A stretch of 64,000 bases of DNA from an aff. Roholtiella sp. LEGE 12411 (GCF_015206995.1 NZ_JADEXR010000005.1:1-64000); one strand, 5' to 3'. Shown: positions 44,873-54,275, counted from the first letter of the stretch. Numbers and translations: made by a program. Notes: generated from the sequence alone by a model not told the origin.

Positions 44873-45845
44873 TCTTTCGCTTAGATGCGTCAAGATTAGC
44901 TAGGGCATTTCGTCTTAGCATTTCTGGTTTAATCCGCCGCAAGGCAGATGCCGGAAATTGCTTATCCCACTCCTCCTCTGAGATTTGGGCTAAGTCTAGC
45001 AGTTTGGGAGCAAGATTTTCAGGATAAGGCTGAAATTCTGCGATGTCAGTTGTGTGGGAAAAGCGCTGATTCCAAGGACAAACATCTTGACAGATATCGC
45101 AACCAGCAACCCAGCCTTGCAAATGTGGTGTGACAGTCTCTGGCAGTTTATCCGCCCGATTTTCAATCGTATGATAAGCAATACAACGATTAGCATCGAC
45201 TACAAAAGGCTGAGTAATTGCATCTGTAGGACAAGCCTCAATGCAACGAGTACAGCTACCGCAGTGTTCAGTTGATGGGCGATCGCTCTCTAGTTCCAGA
45301 TTTGTCAACACTTCGCCCAAAAATACCCAAGAGCCATACTCCCGTGTAATCACATTACCATTTTTGGCAATCCAACCAATTCCGGCTTGTTGTGCCCACA
45401 CTTTATCTTGCACAGGGCCTGTGTCAGCATAGTAGCTAGCTCGAACGCCTTCATCAAGTGATTTTAGCCAGATGACTAGCTGCTTGAGTTTTTTGTGCAT
45501 CACCTTATGATAGTCTCTTCCCCAGCCATAACGGGAAATTTTGGCGTACTCCTCACTTTCTCCTGACGCAGATGCTAGGCGAACGGGACGTTCATGTGGT
45601 GTGTAGTAATTTAAAGCAACACATACAAGCGATCGCACTTCTGGCATCACTAAGCGGATATCTTGACGCTTTGGGTTAGTCATCCATTCCATATCGGCGT
45701 GATAACCCAGTTCTATCCATGTTTGTAACCTCTGTGCTTCTGTGGTATCTACCTTATTTACAGCAGCAATGCCAACTTTGTGAAATCCCAAGCCTTTGGC
45801 TTTTTCTTTCACCACACTGCTGTTTGTTACCGAACAATGATTCAT
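44847..45845 (-). CDS. queG: Epoxyqueuosine reductase
   Basis: About 332 residues from the ATG at 45845 (MNHCSVTNSSVVKEKAKGLG). Last step of queuosine synthesis in tRNA: a cobalamin- and 2x[4Fe-4S]-dependent enzyme reducing epoxyqueuosine to queuosine. The N-terminal DUF1730 domain (YHADMEWMTNPKRQDI) is followed by ferredoxin-type clusters HCGSCTRCIEACPTDAI and CDICQDVCPWN. The overlapping downstream HAD gene is probably in the same transcript. Confidence 0.95.
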   Translation of the reverse strand: MNHCSVTNSSVVKEKAKGLGFHKVGIAAVNKVDTTEAQRLQTWIELGYHADMEWMTNPKRQDIRLVMPEVRSLVCVALNYYTPHERPVRLASASGESEEYAKISRYGWGRDYHKVMHKKLKQLVIWLKSLDEGVRASYYADTGPVQDKVWAQQAGIGWIAKNGNVITREYGSWVFLGEVLTNLELESDRPSTEHCGSCTRCIEACPTDAITQPFVVDANRCIAYHTIENRADKLPETVTPHLQGWVAGCDICQDVCPWNQRFSHTTDIAEFQPYPENLAPKLLDLAQISEEEWDKQFPASALRRIKPEMLRRNALANLDASKRKNDPESNYF

Positions 45846-46013
45846 CTGAATTTTGCCCAATCAGAGGCATAGTAATTATACATTATGTAGTCAATACCTT
45901 TATTTAAAATATTTAAAATTTGTTAATCACTATAGATTTATAGCTGTCGCCAGATAGTTTAGGACAGAAGCTAATCACTTTTCAAGACGGCGAAAAGTCA
46001 GAGACTTTCAAGC

Positions 46014-46044
46014 CTATTCCCTATTCCCCATTCCCTATTCCCTG
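46014..46044. repeat. ATTCCCT heptad array
   Basis: CTATTCCCCATTCCCTATTC-type 7-mers lie about 90 bp upstream of the CTDH start. Confidence 0.7.
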
Positions 46045-46135
46045 CTATATATAGCAATCTATTTCAACAGCAGCTTTCTTTTTGCCTAATTTTGGATTGA
46101 AATTAATACTTAGCTAGCGTAATCCAGGTAATTTC

Positions 46136-46567
46136 ATGACAGCTGCTAAATTTATACCCTCAACACAGCCGCAAGAAAACTTCCAAATTGAGGGAATTAC
46201 AGAACTAAGCATACTGCGTTATTTTGAAACTTTGAACGCAGGAGAATTTGATGTAACAGCGGCCTTGTTTGCTGAGGATGGTGTAATGCATCCACCATTT
46301 GAGTCTGACATTGTTGGGCCAGATGCGATCGCAACCTACCTGAAGCAAGAAGCCCAAAACATTAAAGCGCTCCCCCGCAAAGGAATAATCGACAGTTTGG
46401 AAAATCAGCAAATCCAAGTTCAGGTTACAGGAAAAGCACAAACTTCCTGGTGCGGCGTGAACGTATTGTGGTTATTTATCCTTAACCAACAACGCCAAAT
46501 TATTTATACCAGAATCAAACTTTTAGCCTCCCCCCAAGAGCTACTTTCCTTGCGTCCTGAAAAGTAG
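46136..46567 (+). CDS. OCP C-terminal domain homologue (CTDH), carotenoid carrier
   Basis: A 143-residue NTF2-like protein. ILRYFETLNAGEFDVTAALF, MHPPFESDIVGPDAIATYLKQEA and TSWCGVNVLWLFILNQQ match the OCP C-terminal domain. C106 in SWCGVNV corresponds to the cysteine used for redox-dependent dimerisation in Anabaena CTDH (about position 103 there). CTDHs pick up canthaxanthin-type carotenoids from membranes and load HCPs. The helical carotenoid protein gene at 42967 is the likely partner. A dispersed hairpin follows the gene. Confidence 0.9.
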   Translation: MTAAKFIPSTQPQENFQIEGITELSILRYFETLNAGEFDVTAALFAEDGVMHPPFESDIVGPDAIATYLKQEAQNIKALPRKGIIDSLENQQIQVQVTGKAQTSWCGVNVLWLFILNQQRQIIYTRIKLLASPQELLSLRPEK

Positions 46568-46619
46568 CAAGAATTTAGCAGTTATACCAATTCAATTCAT
46601 GATTGCAACAAATCTCTGA

Positions 46620-46648
46620 GTAGAGACATTGAAATGCAACGTCTCTAC
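46620..46648. terminator. GTAGAGACATTG hairpin after CTDH
   Basis: GTAGAGACATTG pairs with CAACGTCTCTAC with one mismatch. It is a near copy of the hairpin at 33765-33793. CATTCTTTTTT follows 5 bases later, so it may terminate the CTDH transcript. Confidence 0.6.
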
Positions 46649-46805
46649 TGTCGCATTCTTTTTTCAAGATGGTATTACGTAAACCTGGTTCATTCAAAAA
46701 ATTGTCTGTTCAGCCAGGTACTTACGCGCGTCAGTCCTGAAACAGGAAATATACTTAATTTATGATAAACAAAATAATTTTCATACAGTCTCTATTTAGT
46801 CAAGC

Positions 46806-47231
46806 TTATTTGACTAGTTCTGGTAGAGTGGCTTCTAACTTGAGACAGTTAGCACCATTAACTTTCAATTGGTACTCTACCTTATCCATGAGACGATTCA
46901 TAATCAACCAGCCATAACCACCCTCTTGTTTTTCTAAAGGGTTCGGCGGATAATAGGTGGACATATCAAAGCCGTCGCCGTAGTCCCAAATTTCTATAGC
47001 AAGATCCCGGTTTTTCAGTTCCAAACGCAGTAAAACTGGCACATTTGGCTTGTCTTTGTGGGCATGACGTACTGCATTGGAATAGGCTTCCACCAAAGCT
47101 AGTCGCAAACGACTTGATTGTCGTGACCAATCTACGGACTCCCCTAGCTGGACTTTCAAGCATCCTAGCAACCAGTTTTCGACGATGTTAAGAAAATTCA
47201 AGTCACTTGGTACATGAAGCTCACTTTTCAT
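46806..47231 (-). CDS. Anti-sigma regulatory factor (RsbW-like kinase)
   Basis: A 141-residue GHKL ATPase: N-box EAYSNAVRHAHKD, G1 box WDYGDGFDM and a glycine-rich GGYGWLIMNRLMD lid. It should bind an anti-sigma-antagonist or sigma factor and phosphorylate a serine on the antagonist. It starts 3 bases after the PP2C phosphatase gene, implying translational coupling and a kinase/phosphatase partner-switching module. Confidence 0.9.
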   Translation of the reverse strand: MKSELHVPSDLNFLNIVENWLLGCLKVQLGESVDWSRQSSRLRLALVEAYSNAVRHAHKDKPNVPVLLRLELKNRDLAIEIWDYGDGFDMSTYYPPNPLEKQEGGYGWLIMNRLMDKVEYQLKVNGANCLKLEATLPELVK

Positions 47232-47234
47232 TAT

Positions 47235-48908
47235 TTACAAAACCTCCAATGAAAGTATAGTTTGATCATCTTCTTGAACGTGGTTATCTGCTTGGATGCG
47301 AGCTAGTAAATGGTTAAGAGAAAGAGGTTTGGGTGCTTCTTGTAAAAGTTGCCAAAGACCATCTTGATTCAGCATAGAACGGTTAACTGGCTCAACGCCA
47401 CCCACGGCTTCTGCTGATACGCACAAATTATTTGATACCATTGCTTCCGTAATGCCGTCAGTCGTTAATAGCAATGTGTCTCCAGGGGTAAGAATCAAAC
47501 GACCAGATTGTGCCTGCCACTTAGGTAAAATTCCCAAAGGAACGCTGCGTACTTTGAGGTAATTGGGTTCGTCCGCTACAGTGGCTTGACGTGACCACAA
47601 CATTGGATAGATGTGACCAGCATTGGTGTAGACGAGTTCTCTAGTGCTAGGGGTATAACAAGCCAATACAAGGGTAATAAAATAATTGTTGCTAATCAGG
47701 TCATCGCCTAGAGTGTAGTTAAGATTTTGCATGACCACATTCGGCTCGGCTGGTGCTTCTTGAGATAATTCCCGTCGCAACACTGAAATGATACTAGCCA
47801 TGAATAAAGCCGCTGGAACGCCCTTACCAGAAACGTCACCGACCGCTAACCACAAGTTACCTTTGGGATGGACAAAAACTTCAAAAAAATCTCCTCCGAC
47901 TTCCCTAGCCGGGTAGCAGCAGGCTTGCACCTTTACACCTTTGATATCAGGTAAACTTTGGCGTAGTAGGTTGATTTGGATTTGGCGGGCAACTTCCAAC
48001 TCAGCTTTGATCTGCTGTTGCTTTTCCTGAAGGCGCTGGTAGAGTTTTGCTTGGGACAGGGCTAAAGCTGCTTGTTCGGCAACACCTGCAATTAGTTGGA
48101 TGTCTTCGTCTTGCCAAGGGCGATCGCGTCCCCATTGGTGGAGAGCAAGCACAGCAAGCAGATCTTGCTGGTAGCTAAGTGGTACGACCAGATGATGATA
48201 TGGGTTGCCGTTGTGTGTATTTTGAGTAAGTTGATAATCACGGGTTTCCAGAACTTTTTCAATTAAAAGACTGGTGTCAAAGAAGCTATCAGATACATCT
48301 GATTTAGGATCATGGTACAAGAATCTATCTTGTGTCAGGCGATCGCCCTCTACTGGTCTAAGTAAGCAACTAGTTGCTTCAAATGTTTGTCCAATGGTTG
48401 CTACAGTCTTTTGCAGCATACTATCGTAGTCTAAAGACTCCCGAATTGCTGTTGTCACTGCATTAAACAAAGATTCTCGCCGCAGGGCCCGGCGCAACTC
48501 CCGCGTGCGTTTCTTAACTACGCGATATGTATCAGTGGCTTGCTCAACTAACGCTCTGAGCCGTTCTGGACTCCAGGGTTTGGTAATGTACTTAAATACC
48601 TGACCAGAGTTAATCGCGTCCACCAAATCTTCAACATCAGTAAAACCAGTTAACAAAATGCGAATAGTATCGGGAAAACGCTCAACTGTGCGACTGAAAA
48701 ATTCTGTGCCATTCATTTCTGGCATTCTTTGGTCAGAGATAATTACAGCCATTTCGCCAACTTTCTCCAAGATTTCCAGGGCATCACGAGCATGATTTGC
48801 TTTATGTACCTCAAAATCTCGCCGAAAAGTACGGTAGAGTAAATCTAAGTTATCTAGCTCATCGTCTACCACCATGAGCTTAAGTTTTTGTACCTCTGTT
48901 TCAGTCAT
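47235..48908 (-). CDS. Response regulator with GAF and SpoIIE-type PP2C phosphatase
   Basis: About 557 residues from the ATG at 48908 (MTETEVQKLKLMVVDDE). Receiver domain about 10-125 (VVDDE, phospho-Asp in VIISDQRMPEMNG, Lys in YITKPWSPE), a GAF-like domain at about 165-305 (VPLSYQQDLLAVLALHQWG), a coiled-coil linker, then the SpoIIE/RsbU domain (VGGDFFEV, GDVSGKGVPAALFMA, TTDGITEA). It probably dephosphorylates an anti-sigma-factor antagonist when its receiver is phosphorylated. The response regulator gene lies upstream and the anti-sigma gene directly downstream. Confidence 0.93.
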   Translation of the reverse strand: MTETEVQKLKLMVVDDELDNLDLLYRTFRRDFEVHKANHARDALEILEKVGEMAVIISDQRMPEMNGTEFFSRTVERFPDTIRILLTGFTDVEDLVDAINSGQVFKYITKPWSPERLRALVEQATDTYRVVKKRTRELRRALRRESLFNAVTTAIRESLDYDSMLQKTVATIGQTFEATSCLLRPVEGDRLTQDRFLYHDPKSDVSDSFFDTSLLIEKVLETRDYQLTQNTHNGNPYHHLVVPLSYQQDLLAVLALHQWGRDRPWQDEDIQLIAGVAEQAALALSQAKLYQRLQEKQQQIKAELEVARQIQINLLRQSLPDIKGVKVQACCYPAREVGGDFFEVFVHPKGNLWLAVGDVSGKGVPAALFMASIISVLRRELSQEAPAEPNVVMQNLNYTLGDDLISNNYFITLVLACYTPSTRELVYTNAGHIYPMLWSRQATVADEPNYLKVRSVPLGILPKWQAQSGRLILTPGDTLLLTTDGITEAMVSNNLCVSAEAVGGVEPVNRSMLNQDGLWQLLQEAPKPLSLNHLLARIQADNHVQEDDQTILSLEVL

Positions 48909-49042
48909 ATCTGACTTTATTTTTTCAATAGTTGAATGGCGAGATAGTGCAATGTTTATCTCACCTGACAATCAACAAAAAATTAAGAACTAATCATTCT
49001 CAACAGTTATCAGTTATCGATAACTGTTCACTGAATTTAACC

Positions 49043-49762
49043 CTATCCCACCAAACCAGAACGCAAAGCACGGACTGCTGCTTGGGTACGGTCATCGGCA
49101 CATAGTTTGTTTAAAATATTGCGGACGTGAGTTTTAACAGTCCCAACAGTGATGTAAAGTCTTTCCGCAATAACTGCATTACTACAACCTTCGACAATCA
49201 ACTGTAACACTTCCAATTCTCTTTCTGTCAGGGTGTATGGCTCAATTCCTTCCAGATTGTCCACATAATCAGGGTTAGAAGCAATGGTCTTGCTATCCAA
49301 AAAAGCCGATTCCGGCTTAGGGGGATTTTGTTGAGCTTGTTGTAATACAATTCGGGCGATCGCTGGATCGATCCAGGCGTTGCCATTGTAAGTTACTCGC
49401 ACTGCATCCAGCAAATTATCGAACTTAATATCTTTCATACAGTAGGAGTCTGCTCCAGCTGCAAAAGCTGCTAACACCGCTTCTTTGTTATCGCGCAATG
49501 TTAAGATTAATATCTTCGTTCTTAACTCTTGCCCATTAACGGTAGATTTCACCTCCCGTGTCAGTTCAATGCCATCCTTACCTGGTAAACCAATATCTAT
49601 AATTGCAATATCTGGTTGTAGCATTTTTAACATCTTTAACCCTTCAGCAGCATTGGCGGCTTCTCCTACAATTTCAATTTCTTCTCTTTGCAGTAATGCT
49701 GTCCGAATACCCACACGAGTTAGGTCATGATCTTCAATCAGAGCGATACGAATTTTACTCAT
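49043..49762 (-). CDS. NarL/LuxR-type response regulator
   Basis: About 239 residues from the ATG at 49762 (MSKIRIALIEDHDLTRVGI). The receiver domain has phospho-Asp in IAIIDIGLPGKDG. The C-terminal LuxR helix-turn-helix is LTERELEVLQLIVEGCSNAVIAERL...TVGTVKTHVRNIL. It is a DNA-binding transcription factor. It is on the same strand and about 135 bp upstream of the PP2C gene; the cognate kinase is not in the window. Confidence 0.92.
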   Translation of the reverse strand: MSKIRIALIEDHDLTRVGIRTALLQREEIEIVGEAANAAEGLKMLKMLQPDIAIIDIGLPGKDGIELTREVKSTVNGQELRTKILILTLRDNKEAVLAAFAAGADSYCMKDIKFDNLLDAVRVTYNGNAWIDPAIARIVLQQAQQNPPKPESAFLDSKTIASNPDYVDNLEGIEPYTLTERELEVLQLIVEGCSNAVIAERLYITVGTVKTHVRNILNKLCADDRTQAAVRALRSGLVG

Positions 49763-50525
49763 AGCCAACTTCAGCCCGTTACCCTACCTTAACTGTAAAA
49801 TTGAGTTTACTGGAAAGTCTGAATAGACGCAGATTAAATGCATCTGTACAAATACGTAGAAATATGTTTTAAAAAAGCTAATACTTAGGGGCATTGCCAG
49901 TGCCACAGCCATTCATTCCCCTATGTGAACATTACACTTCAGTAATAAAATCAAGGTTTGTTTACCCAAACTACAAGCACCCAAGACCAATTAGTGTAAT
50001 TCTGGTTTATACTGTTGCAGATTTTACTTACTCAAATAGCGAGATAGTACAAGCTATATTCGATAACTGTGTAAGCACGTAAAGAACGCCGCACCCTTAA
50101 CACATGCCCTTTGGGGGGGCTGGTCGCATTAATTCTCTTATAGAGGCTGTTGTTCACCTCCTTCGCTAAGAAGAGTATACTGGCTCAGGTGAGGCGGAAT
50201 TATATTTGTGAGAAATTTCTTGCCTACTTTCGATTTAACAAATGCGATCGCAGAGTCTCTCTAAAGGAAAATCGGGTTCTCAGACGTTTCTCAAAGATCA
50301 GCACCTAAGTATTATTTTTGAAAATCAGACAACGATTTTTACCAAAACAAACTGTATACAGTTTTATTCCTGCCAGTTAAATCACTTAGCGGAAATAAAC
50401 TATATATATTACATTATGACCGTACCCAACTATCTGTTACTAAAATTACAATCTACAACAGATAAAAAAATTTGATAAACTAACGTTCGAGAGAATCTGG
50501 CGTGATGCTAATTAAAAAGTAGGCT
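49763..50525. other. Intergenic region, 763 bp, no accepted gene
   Basis: Divergent promoter region for the response regulator and glycosyltransferase genes. A diverged copy of the GACGC-GATTAA-GCATCT repeat is near 49823-49847. Plus-strand frames of 62 and 77 codons (49894-50082, 50242-50475) have no ribosome site or recognisable protein and are not accepted. The rest is AT-rich. Confidence 0.5.
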
Positions 50526-51281
50526 ATGTCTAAACCGCCTAAAGCGTTTTCGGTGTTGGGGATACCAGTTCATGTAATGACTAACTATCCAGGCTGGTTG
50601 TTAGAATGCCTGCACGCAGGCAGAGGAACTCATGTTGTAACGCTCAATGCAGAAATGACCATGCAAGCAGAGCAAAATAAATCACTAGCTCAAGTTATTC
50701 ACAATGCCGAGTTAGTGATTCCTGATGGAGCAGGGGTTGTTTTGTATTTGCGGTGGCTGTTATGGCAAAAAGTGCAACGTTTTCCAGGGATTGAACTAGC
50801 AGAAAAACTTTTGCAAGAACTTGGGCAAAAAAAGGAAGGAACAAAAGTATTTTTTTATGGAGGAGCACCTGGAGTGGCTGCAAATGCGGCAGAATTTTGG
50901 CAGCAGCAGATTCCAGATTTGAACATAGTAGGTACTCACTCAGGCTACCATTCTTCAGAAGAAGAAACACAATTGCGACAAACTTTCACTCAATTGCAGC
51001 CACAAGTAATTTTTGTCGGCTTGGGAGTGCCACGCCAAGAGTTGTGGATTGCTAAAAATCGGCATTTGTGTCCCCAAGCGATTTGGATTGGTGTTGGTGG
51101 GAGTTTCGATATTTGGTCGGGAACAAAAACTCGCGCTCCAGCCTGGTTAGGAAATAATAATTTGGAATGGTTGTATCGACTTTATCAAGAACCTTGGCGT
51201 TGGCGGCGGATGCTAGCTTTACCAATGTTTGCTGTGAAAGCCTTTGTTTATCGCTTGACTGCAAGGGGTGCAATTGGTTAA
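50526..51281 (+). CDS. WecG/TagA/CpsF-type glycosyltransferase
   Basis: A 251-residue GT26-family enzyme. Signatures: VTLNAEMTMQAEQN, the catalytic-Asp segment VIPDGAGVVLYLRW, VFFYGGAPGVAANA, and VIFVGLGVPRQELWIAKNRH followed by GVGGSFDIWSGTKTRAPAWL. It adds N-acetylmannosaminuronate-type or related sugars to lipid-linked intermediates at the membrane for cell-surface polysaccharide. The basic, aromatic C-terminus is the usual membrane-binding appendage. A strong terminator follows. Confidence 0.9.
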   Translation: MSKPPKAFSVLGIPVHVMTNYPGWLLECLHAGRGTHVVTLNAEMTMQAEQNKSLAQVIHNAELVIPDGAGVVLYLRWLLWQKVQRFPGIELAEKLLQELGQKKEGTKVFFYGGAPGVAANAAEFWQQQIPDLNIVGTHSGYHSSEEETQLRQTFTQLQPQVIFVGLGVPRQELWIAKNRHLCPQAIWIGVGGSFDIWSGTKTRAPAWLGNNNLEWLYRLYQEPWRWRRMLALPMFAVKAFVYRLTARGAIG

Positions 51282-51360
51282 GAGTGCTGAGTAATGAGTG
51301 TTATTACTGAGTTGTTAGTGAAGTCCTCAAAAAAATTTAAATTTTCGTTGTTAGATTTAA

Positions 51361-51393
51361 GATTCCCAGGATAAACCTGGGAATCCTTATTTT
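51361..51393 (+). terminator. Rho-independent-type terminator
   Basis: The perfect 10-bp stem GATTCCCAGG / CCTGGGAATC with loop ATAAA is followed by CTTATTTT, 80 bp after the glycosyltransferase stop codon. Confidence 0.75.
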
Positions 51394-51452
51394 GGAGAGT
51401 TTAAATCTAAGCCCTCAAGCTATTTGGTTGTGGGTATGAGGAATATTTAAAA

Positions 51453-52196
51453 ATGCCAGCATTAACAACTCCAGGAAGAACTAAATCTGTTCATCAAGAG
51501 GGCAGTGAAACTCAACAACACACTGATAGCACTACTGCAAAGGTACAATTGCTCTCTGTAACAAAGACTTATACTAACGGCTGTCACACTTTGTTGGATG
51601 CAAACTTGGAGGTAAAAAAAGGAGAATTTCTATTTATTACAGGAGCGAGTGGTTCTGGTAAATCAACGCTCTTGAAAATGCTGTATGGTCAAGAGTTAGC
51701 AACGCAGGGACAAGTAATTGTTGATGAATGTAACGTAGCAGCTTTAAGAGGCGATCGCTTATCATCATTACGGCGACGTATTGGCATTGTGTTTCAAGAC
51801 TATAAACTAATTCCTCAACGCACAGTCGCGGAAAATGTAACTTTTGTGCTGCAAGCTCAAGGGTATACCCGTAAGGAAATTCAACGACGCTTAGAACCAA
51901 CCTTGAAATTGGTAGGTTTGCTGACTAAAGCTGACTGCTTTCCAGATCAACTTTCTGGAGGAGAGCAACAGAGGGTGAGTATTGCGCGGGCGATAGTCGG
52001 AACACCACCGTTGCTGTTGGCGGATGAGCCAACTGGAAATCTCGATCCAGATAATTCTTGGCAAGTAATACAGATTCTCCAGAAGTTAAATTCTTTTGGA
52101 GCTACAGTAATCATCACCACTCATGATGAACAATTAGTCCGGCGTTGCAATCATCCAGTAGTGCAAGTTCGTAATGGGCGGCTGTCTCGAAAATAG
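51453..52196 (+). CDS. FtsE-like ABC ATP-binding protein
   Basis: A 247-residue ATPase with an N-terminal extension of about 30 polar residues. Walker A GASGSGKS, Q-loop IVFQDYKLIPQRTVAENV, signature LSGGEQQRVSIARA, Walker [13 protein letters not shown] and the H-switch ITTHDE. DYKLIPQRTV is typical of FtsE, the cell-division ATPase that works with FtsX in controlling peptidoglycan hydrolases. FtsX is not adjacent, so the assignment stays family-level. Confidence 0.82.
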   Translation: MPALTTPGRTKSVHQEGSETQQHTDSTTAKVQLLSVTKTYTNGCHTLLDANLEVKKGEFLFITGASGSGKSTLLKMLYGQELATQGQVIVDECNVAALRGDRLSSLRRRIGIVFQDYKLIPQRTVAENVTFVLQAQGYTRKEIQRRLEPTLKLVGLLTKADCFPDQLSGGEQQRVSIARAIVGTPPLLLADEPTGNLDPDNSWQVIQILQKLNSFGATVIITTHDEQLVRRCNHPVVQVRNGRLSRK

Positions 52197-52250
52197 TCAA
52201 GGGTTAAGGGTCAAGAGTCAAGGGTCAAAAATTGTGGACTTTTAACTTTG
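52196..52250. repeat. GGGTCAA/GAGTCAA heptad array
   Basis: AGTCAAGGGTTAAGGGTCAA-type 7-mers with a weak inverted half (GGACTTTTAACTTTGAG). It starts at the ATPase stop codon and reaches the 3' end of the convergent HEAT gene. Confidence 0.65.
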
Positions 52251-52984
52251 AGTAGCGGAATGGTTGTGCTAGATGCTAGTCCTTGCAAGCGATCCAAAGC
52301 TTGTAAACTCTCGAAAGCTGCCTCTCGAATTACTGTTTCTTCCTCTCGTCTGAGTAGAAGTTGCAAGCATTCAACAACACCTTGCTGTGCGGAGGCATCA
52401 ACTTGCTTACGGGCGATAAATTTAGTTAGTTGACGCAGGGCTATCAAACGTTTTAAGGGGTCTTTTTCTGTTAAGTTGACCAACAATTGATCAAGGTGGT
52501 CTTCTTCTCGATTTCCATAAAGGCTGACGATTTGCCACACCAACAAAAATAAAGTTACCAGCGTCCCCACGCCTTGCACAATAGCACCAGCGGCAATCCA
52601 GGCACTGTGGGAATCAACCCAGATGGCAGCTGCCATATAAGTACTGACAGTAGCCAGTCCACCGCTACCTACGGCTAAAGCTAACCGACGGTTTGAACCG
52701 TTTAAAAATTTACGTATTTCGAGCCAGTGTAATTGCCAGTTCCACTCCTGCATCGAGTAAACGAATACCATTACCCCAACGCCAATTAAGAGTGCCAACA
52801 GCAGTTTCCAGTTCCACAACAGCATAGCAACGACGATTGACAGGAACCCAAGAACGCCTCCAGGCTCAGACAAACGCTTGAAAGTTCTTTGCTTTGTGGC
52901 TCCTCTTCCCGTCTTAAACTCTGGAAGCGACCAGTTGGGGATCTGGTTGAGCAATTGCCGCCAAGAAGACGAAGCCTGTGTCAC
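52211..52984 (-). CDS. Membrane protein with C-terminal HEAT/armadillo repeats
   Basis: A 257-residue protein with four hydrophobic segments: about 45-62, 62-80, 98-118 and 128-152. A soluble helical region (about 165-245) resembles HEAT repeats (DPLKRLIALRQLTKFIAR; REEETVIREAAFESLQALDRL). Similar armadillo-type proteins are conserved in cyanobacteria without assigned function. Its last codons lie in a heptad array. It is convergent with the FtsE-like gene. Confidence 0.7.
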   Translation of the reverse strand: MTQASSSWRQLLNQIPNWSLPEFKTGRGATKQRTFKRLSEPGGVLGFLSIVVAMLLWNWKLLLALLIGVGVMVFVYSMQEWNWQLHWLEIRKFLNGSNRRLALAVGSGGLATVSTYMAAAIWVDSHSAWIAAGAIVQGVGTLVTLFLLVWQIVSLYGNREEDHLDQLLVNLTEKDPLKRLIALRQLTKFIARKQVDASAQQGVVECLQLLLRREEETVIREAAFESLQALDRLQGLASSTTIPLLKVKSPQFLTLDS

Positions 52985-53241
52985 AGTGTTTACCTACTTG
53001 ATTACAAGACTACTAAATGTATAAGTTTTACCAGGAATTAGGAAAGGCTGAAAGATAAAGAGTGTTCGGCGTAGTTTTTGTAGGGTAAGTGTTCTCAAAG
53101 ACTAGGCTGAAATCTAGTACTTCATGCTTTAATATTTTCCTAATACACAGGTATGTAATTGACAATCAATAATACTCTACAAGAATACCTGGACTGGGGC
53201 GAGTAAGAGCAATTTTGTGACTGAGTTTTTAGAGTTTTAAG

Positions 53242-53826
53242 TTAAAAACAAAAATGGAAGTCATCAAGGGTGAATTGACCATCAAAAGCACAGAAGGTAA
53301 CACTGTAGATGTTGTTCGCTGTTACAGATAATAAAGTATTGGGTGGTATTGCCGAGTCAGAATTGGCTAGGTTCGCTGCTGGTAGCACAGCTTGGGTAAG
53401 CAATTGGCGATCGCGATCGTAGGCAGAAAGCACTAGCCGTTGCGAACTAGTAACAAAGGTACTAACCGAGTTAACAGGACGCAAGAAAGTAGCTTCTAAA
53501 AATCCGCTTTTGGGCGCTCCCATTAAGACTGTCAGCCCTGAATGGGCCGGAAACGCTGGATTCGATGGCTGTATTGCTAAAGAATTGTGAAAAATGATTC
53601 CCCAATGCTCATACTGCTGCTCCACGGCTTCAAAACATTTCAAATCTTCCAAGTTTAAACAAATACAAGAAGGTACAGCTACCTTAGCGCCCTCAACAGC
53701 TTGCTTAACCTGGCCTCGCCAAGCTGAAGTTATAACTTCGCCTTGCATATTACAGTTGCCAAGCGTAAATTTAGCCTTTTCAACCGTTGGCACTTTATTT
53801 GATTGAAGAGTAGCCTGTTTTACCAT
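53242..53826 (-). CDS. Hypothetical protein, beta-rich C-terminal domain
   Basis: A 194-residue protein. The N-terminal half has LGNCNMQGEVITSAWRGQV and a Cys-containing stretch (VPSCICLNLEDLKCFE). The C-terminal half (about 95-194) is beta-rich and resembles the domain of many PEP-CTERM-type surface proteins (FLEATFLRPVNSVSTFV, then YSVTFCAFDGQFTLDDFHF). There is no clear signal peptide or PEP-CTERM motif. Function unknown. Confidence 0.6.
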   Translation of the reverse strand: MVKQATLQSNKVPTVEKAKFTLGNCNMQGEVITSAWRGQVKQAVEGAKVAVPSCICLNLEDLKCFEAVEQQYEHWGIIFHNSLAIQPSNPAFPAHSGLTVLMGAPKSGFLEATFLRPVNSVSTFVTSSQRLVLSAYDRDRQLLTQAVLPAANLANSDSAIPPNTLLSVTANNIYSVTFCAFDGQFTLDDFHFCF

Positions 53827-54275
53827 GACATCCCGCCTTAACCGTAGAGAATCATCAGATTAGTAATTACATCAAAAGATATTCTTTCTATATACATAAC
53901 TAGAATTAATAACTTATCAAGATAAGCGTTTTGACTATTACTGATGCTTAAAACTAACCGTGAGGTTTCTGATAGATAGAGTACCATAAAAAGCTCATAG
54001 GCTATTCCCACCTTAGTAATAGTGGCTACTAGCATAAAACCTTGTAGCATAGTATTTACAACGTAAATTTCTGGTTTGTTGTGAAAAAAAATCGTTAAAT
54101 CTTTACAAGTAATCGAGTGATTTTACATCTACTTAATCTAGACGGTAATGATAGGTTTGGGAGTAATAATTTGATCGATACAATGATTAGGGACTTTTAA
54201 CTCAACAGGTAGTAGTCTGGAGTGATACAAGTATCACCTGTTCTAAATAATTACCGTAGTAAACAAAAAATACTT
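53827..54275. other. Intergenic region, 449 bp
   Basis: Divergent promoter region for the hypothetical gene and the alpha/beta hydrolase. A 70-codon minus-strand frame (53838-54050) has no ribosome site or protein-like composition. Nothing else was recognised. Confidence 0.45.

Noticed and set aside
50242-50475. 77-codon plus-strand frame upstream of the glycosyltransferase gene
   Set aside because: No ribosome site, AT-rich composition and no domain features.
53838-54050. 70-codon minus-strand frame
   Set aside because: No Shine-Dalgarno sequence and chance-like composition in an AT-rich promoter region.
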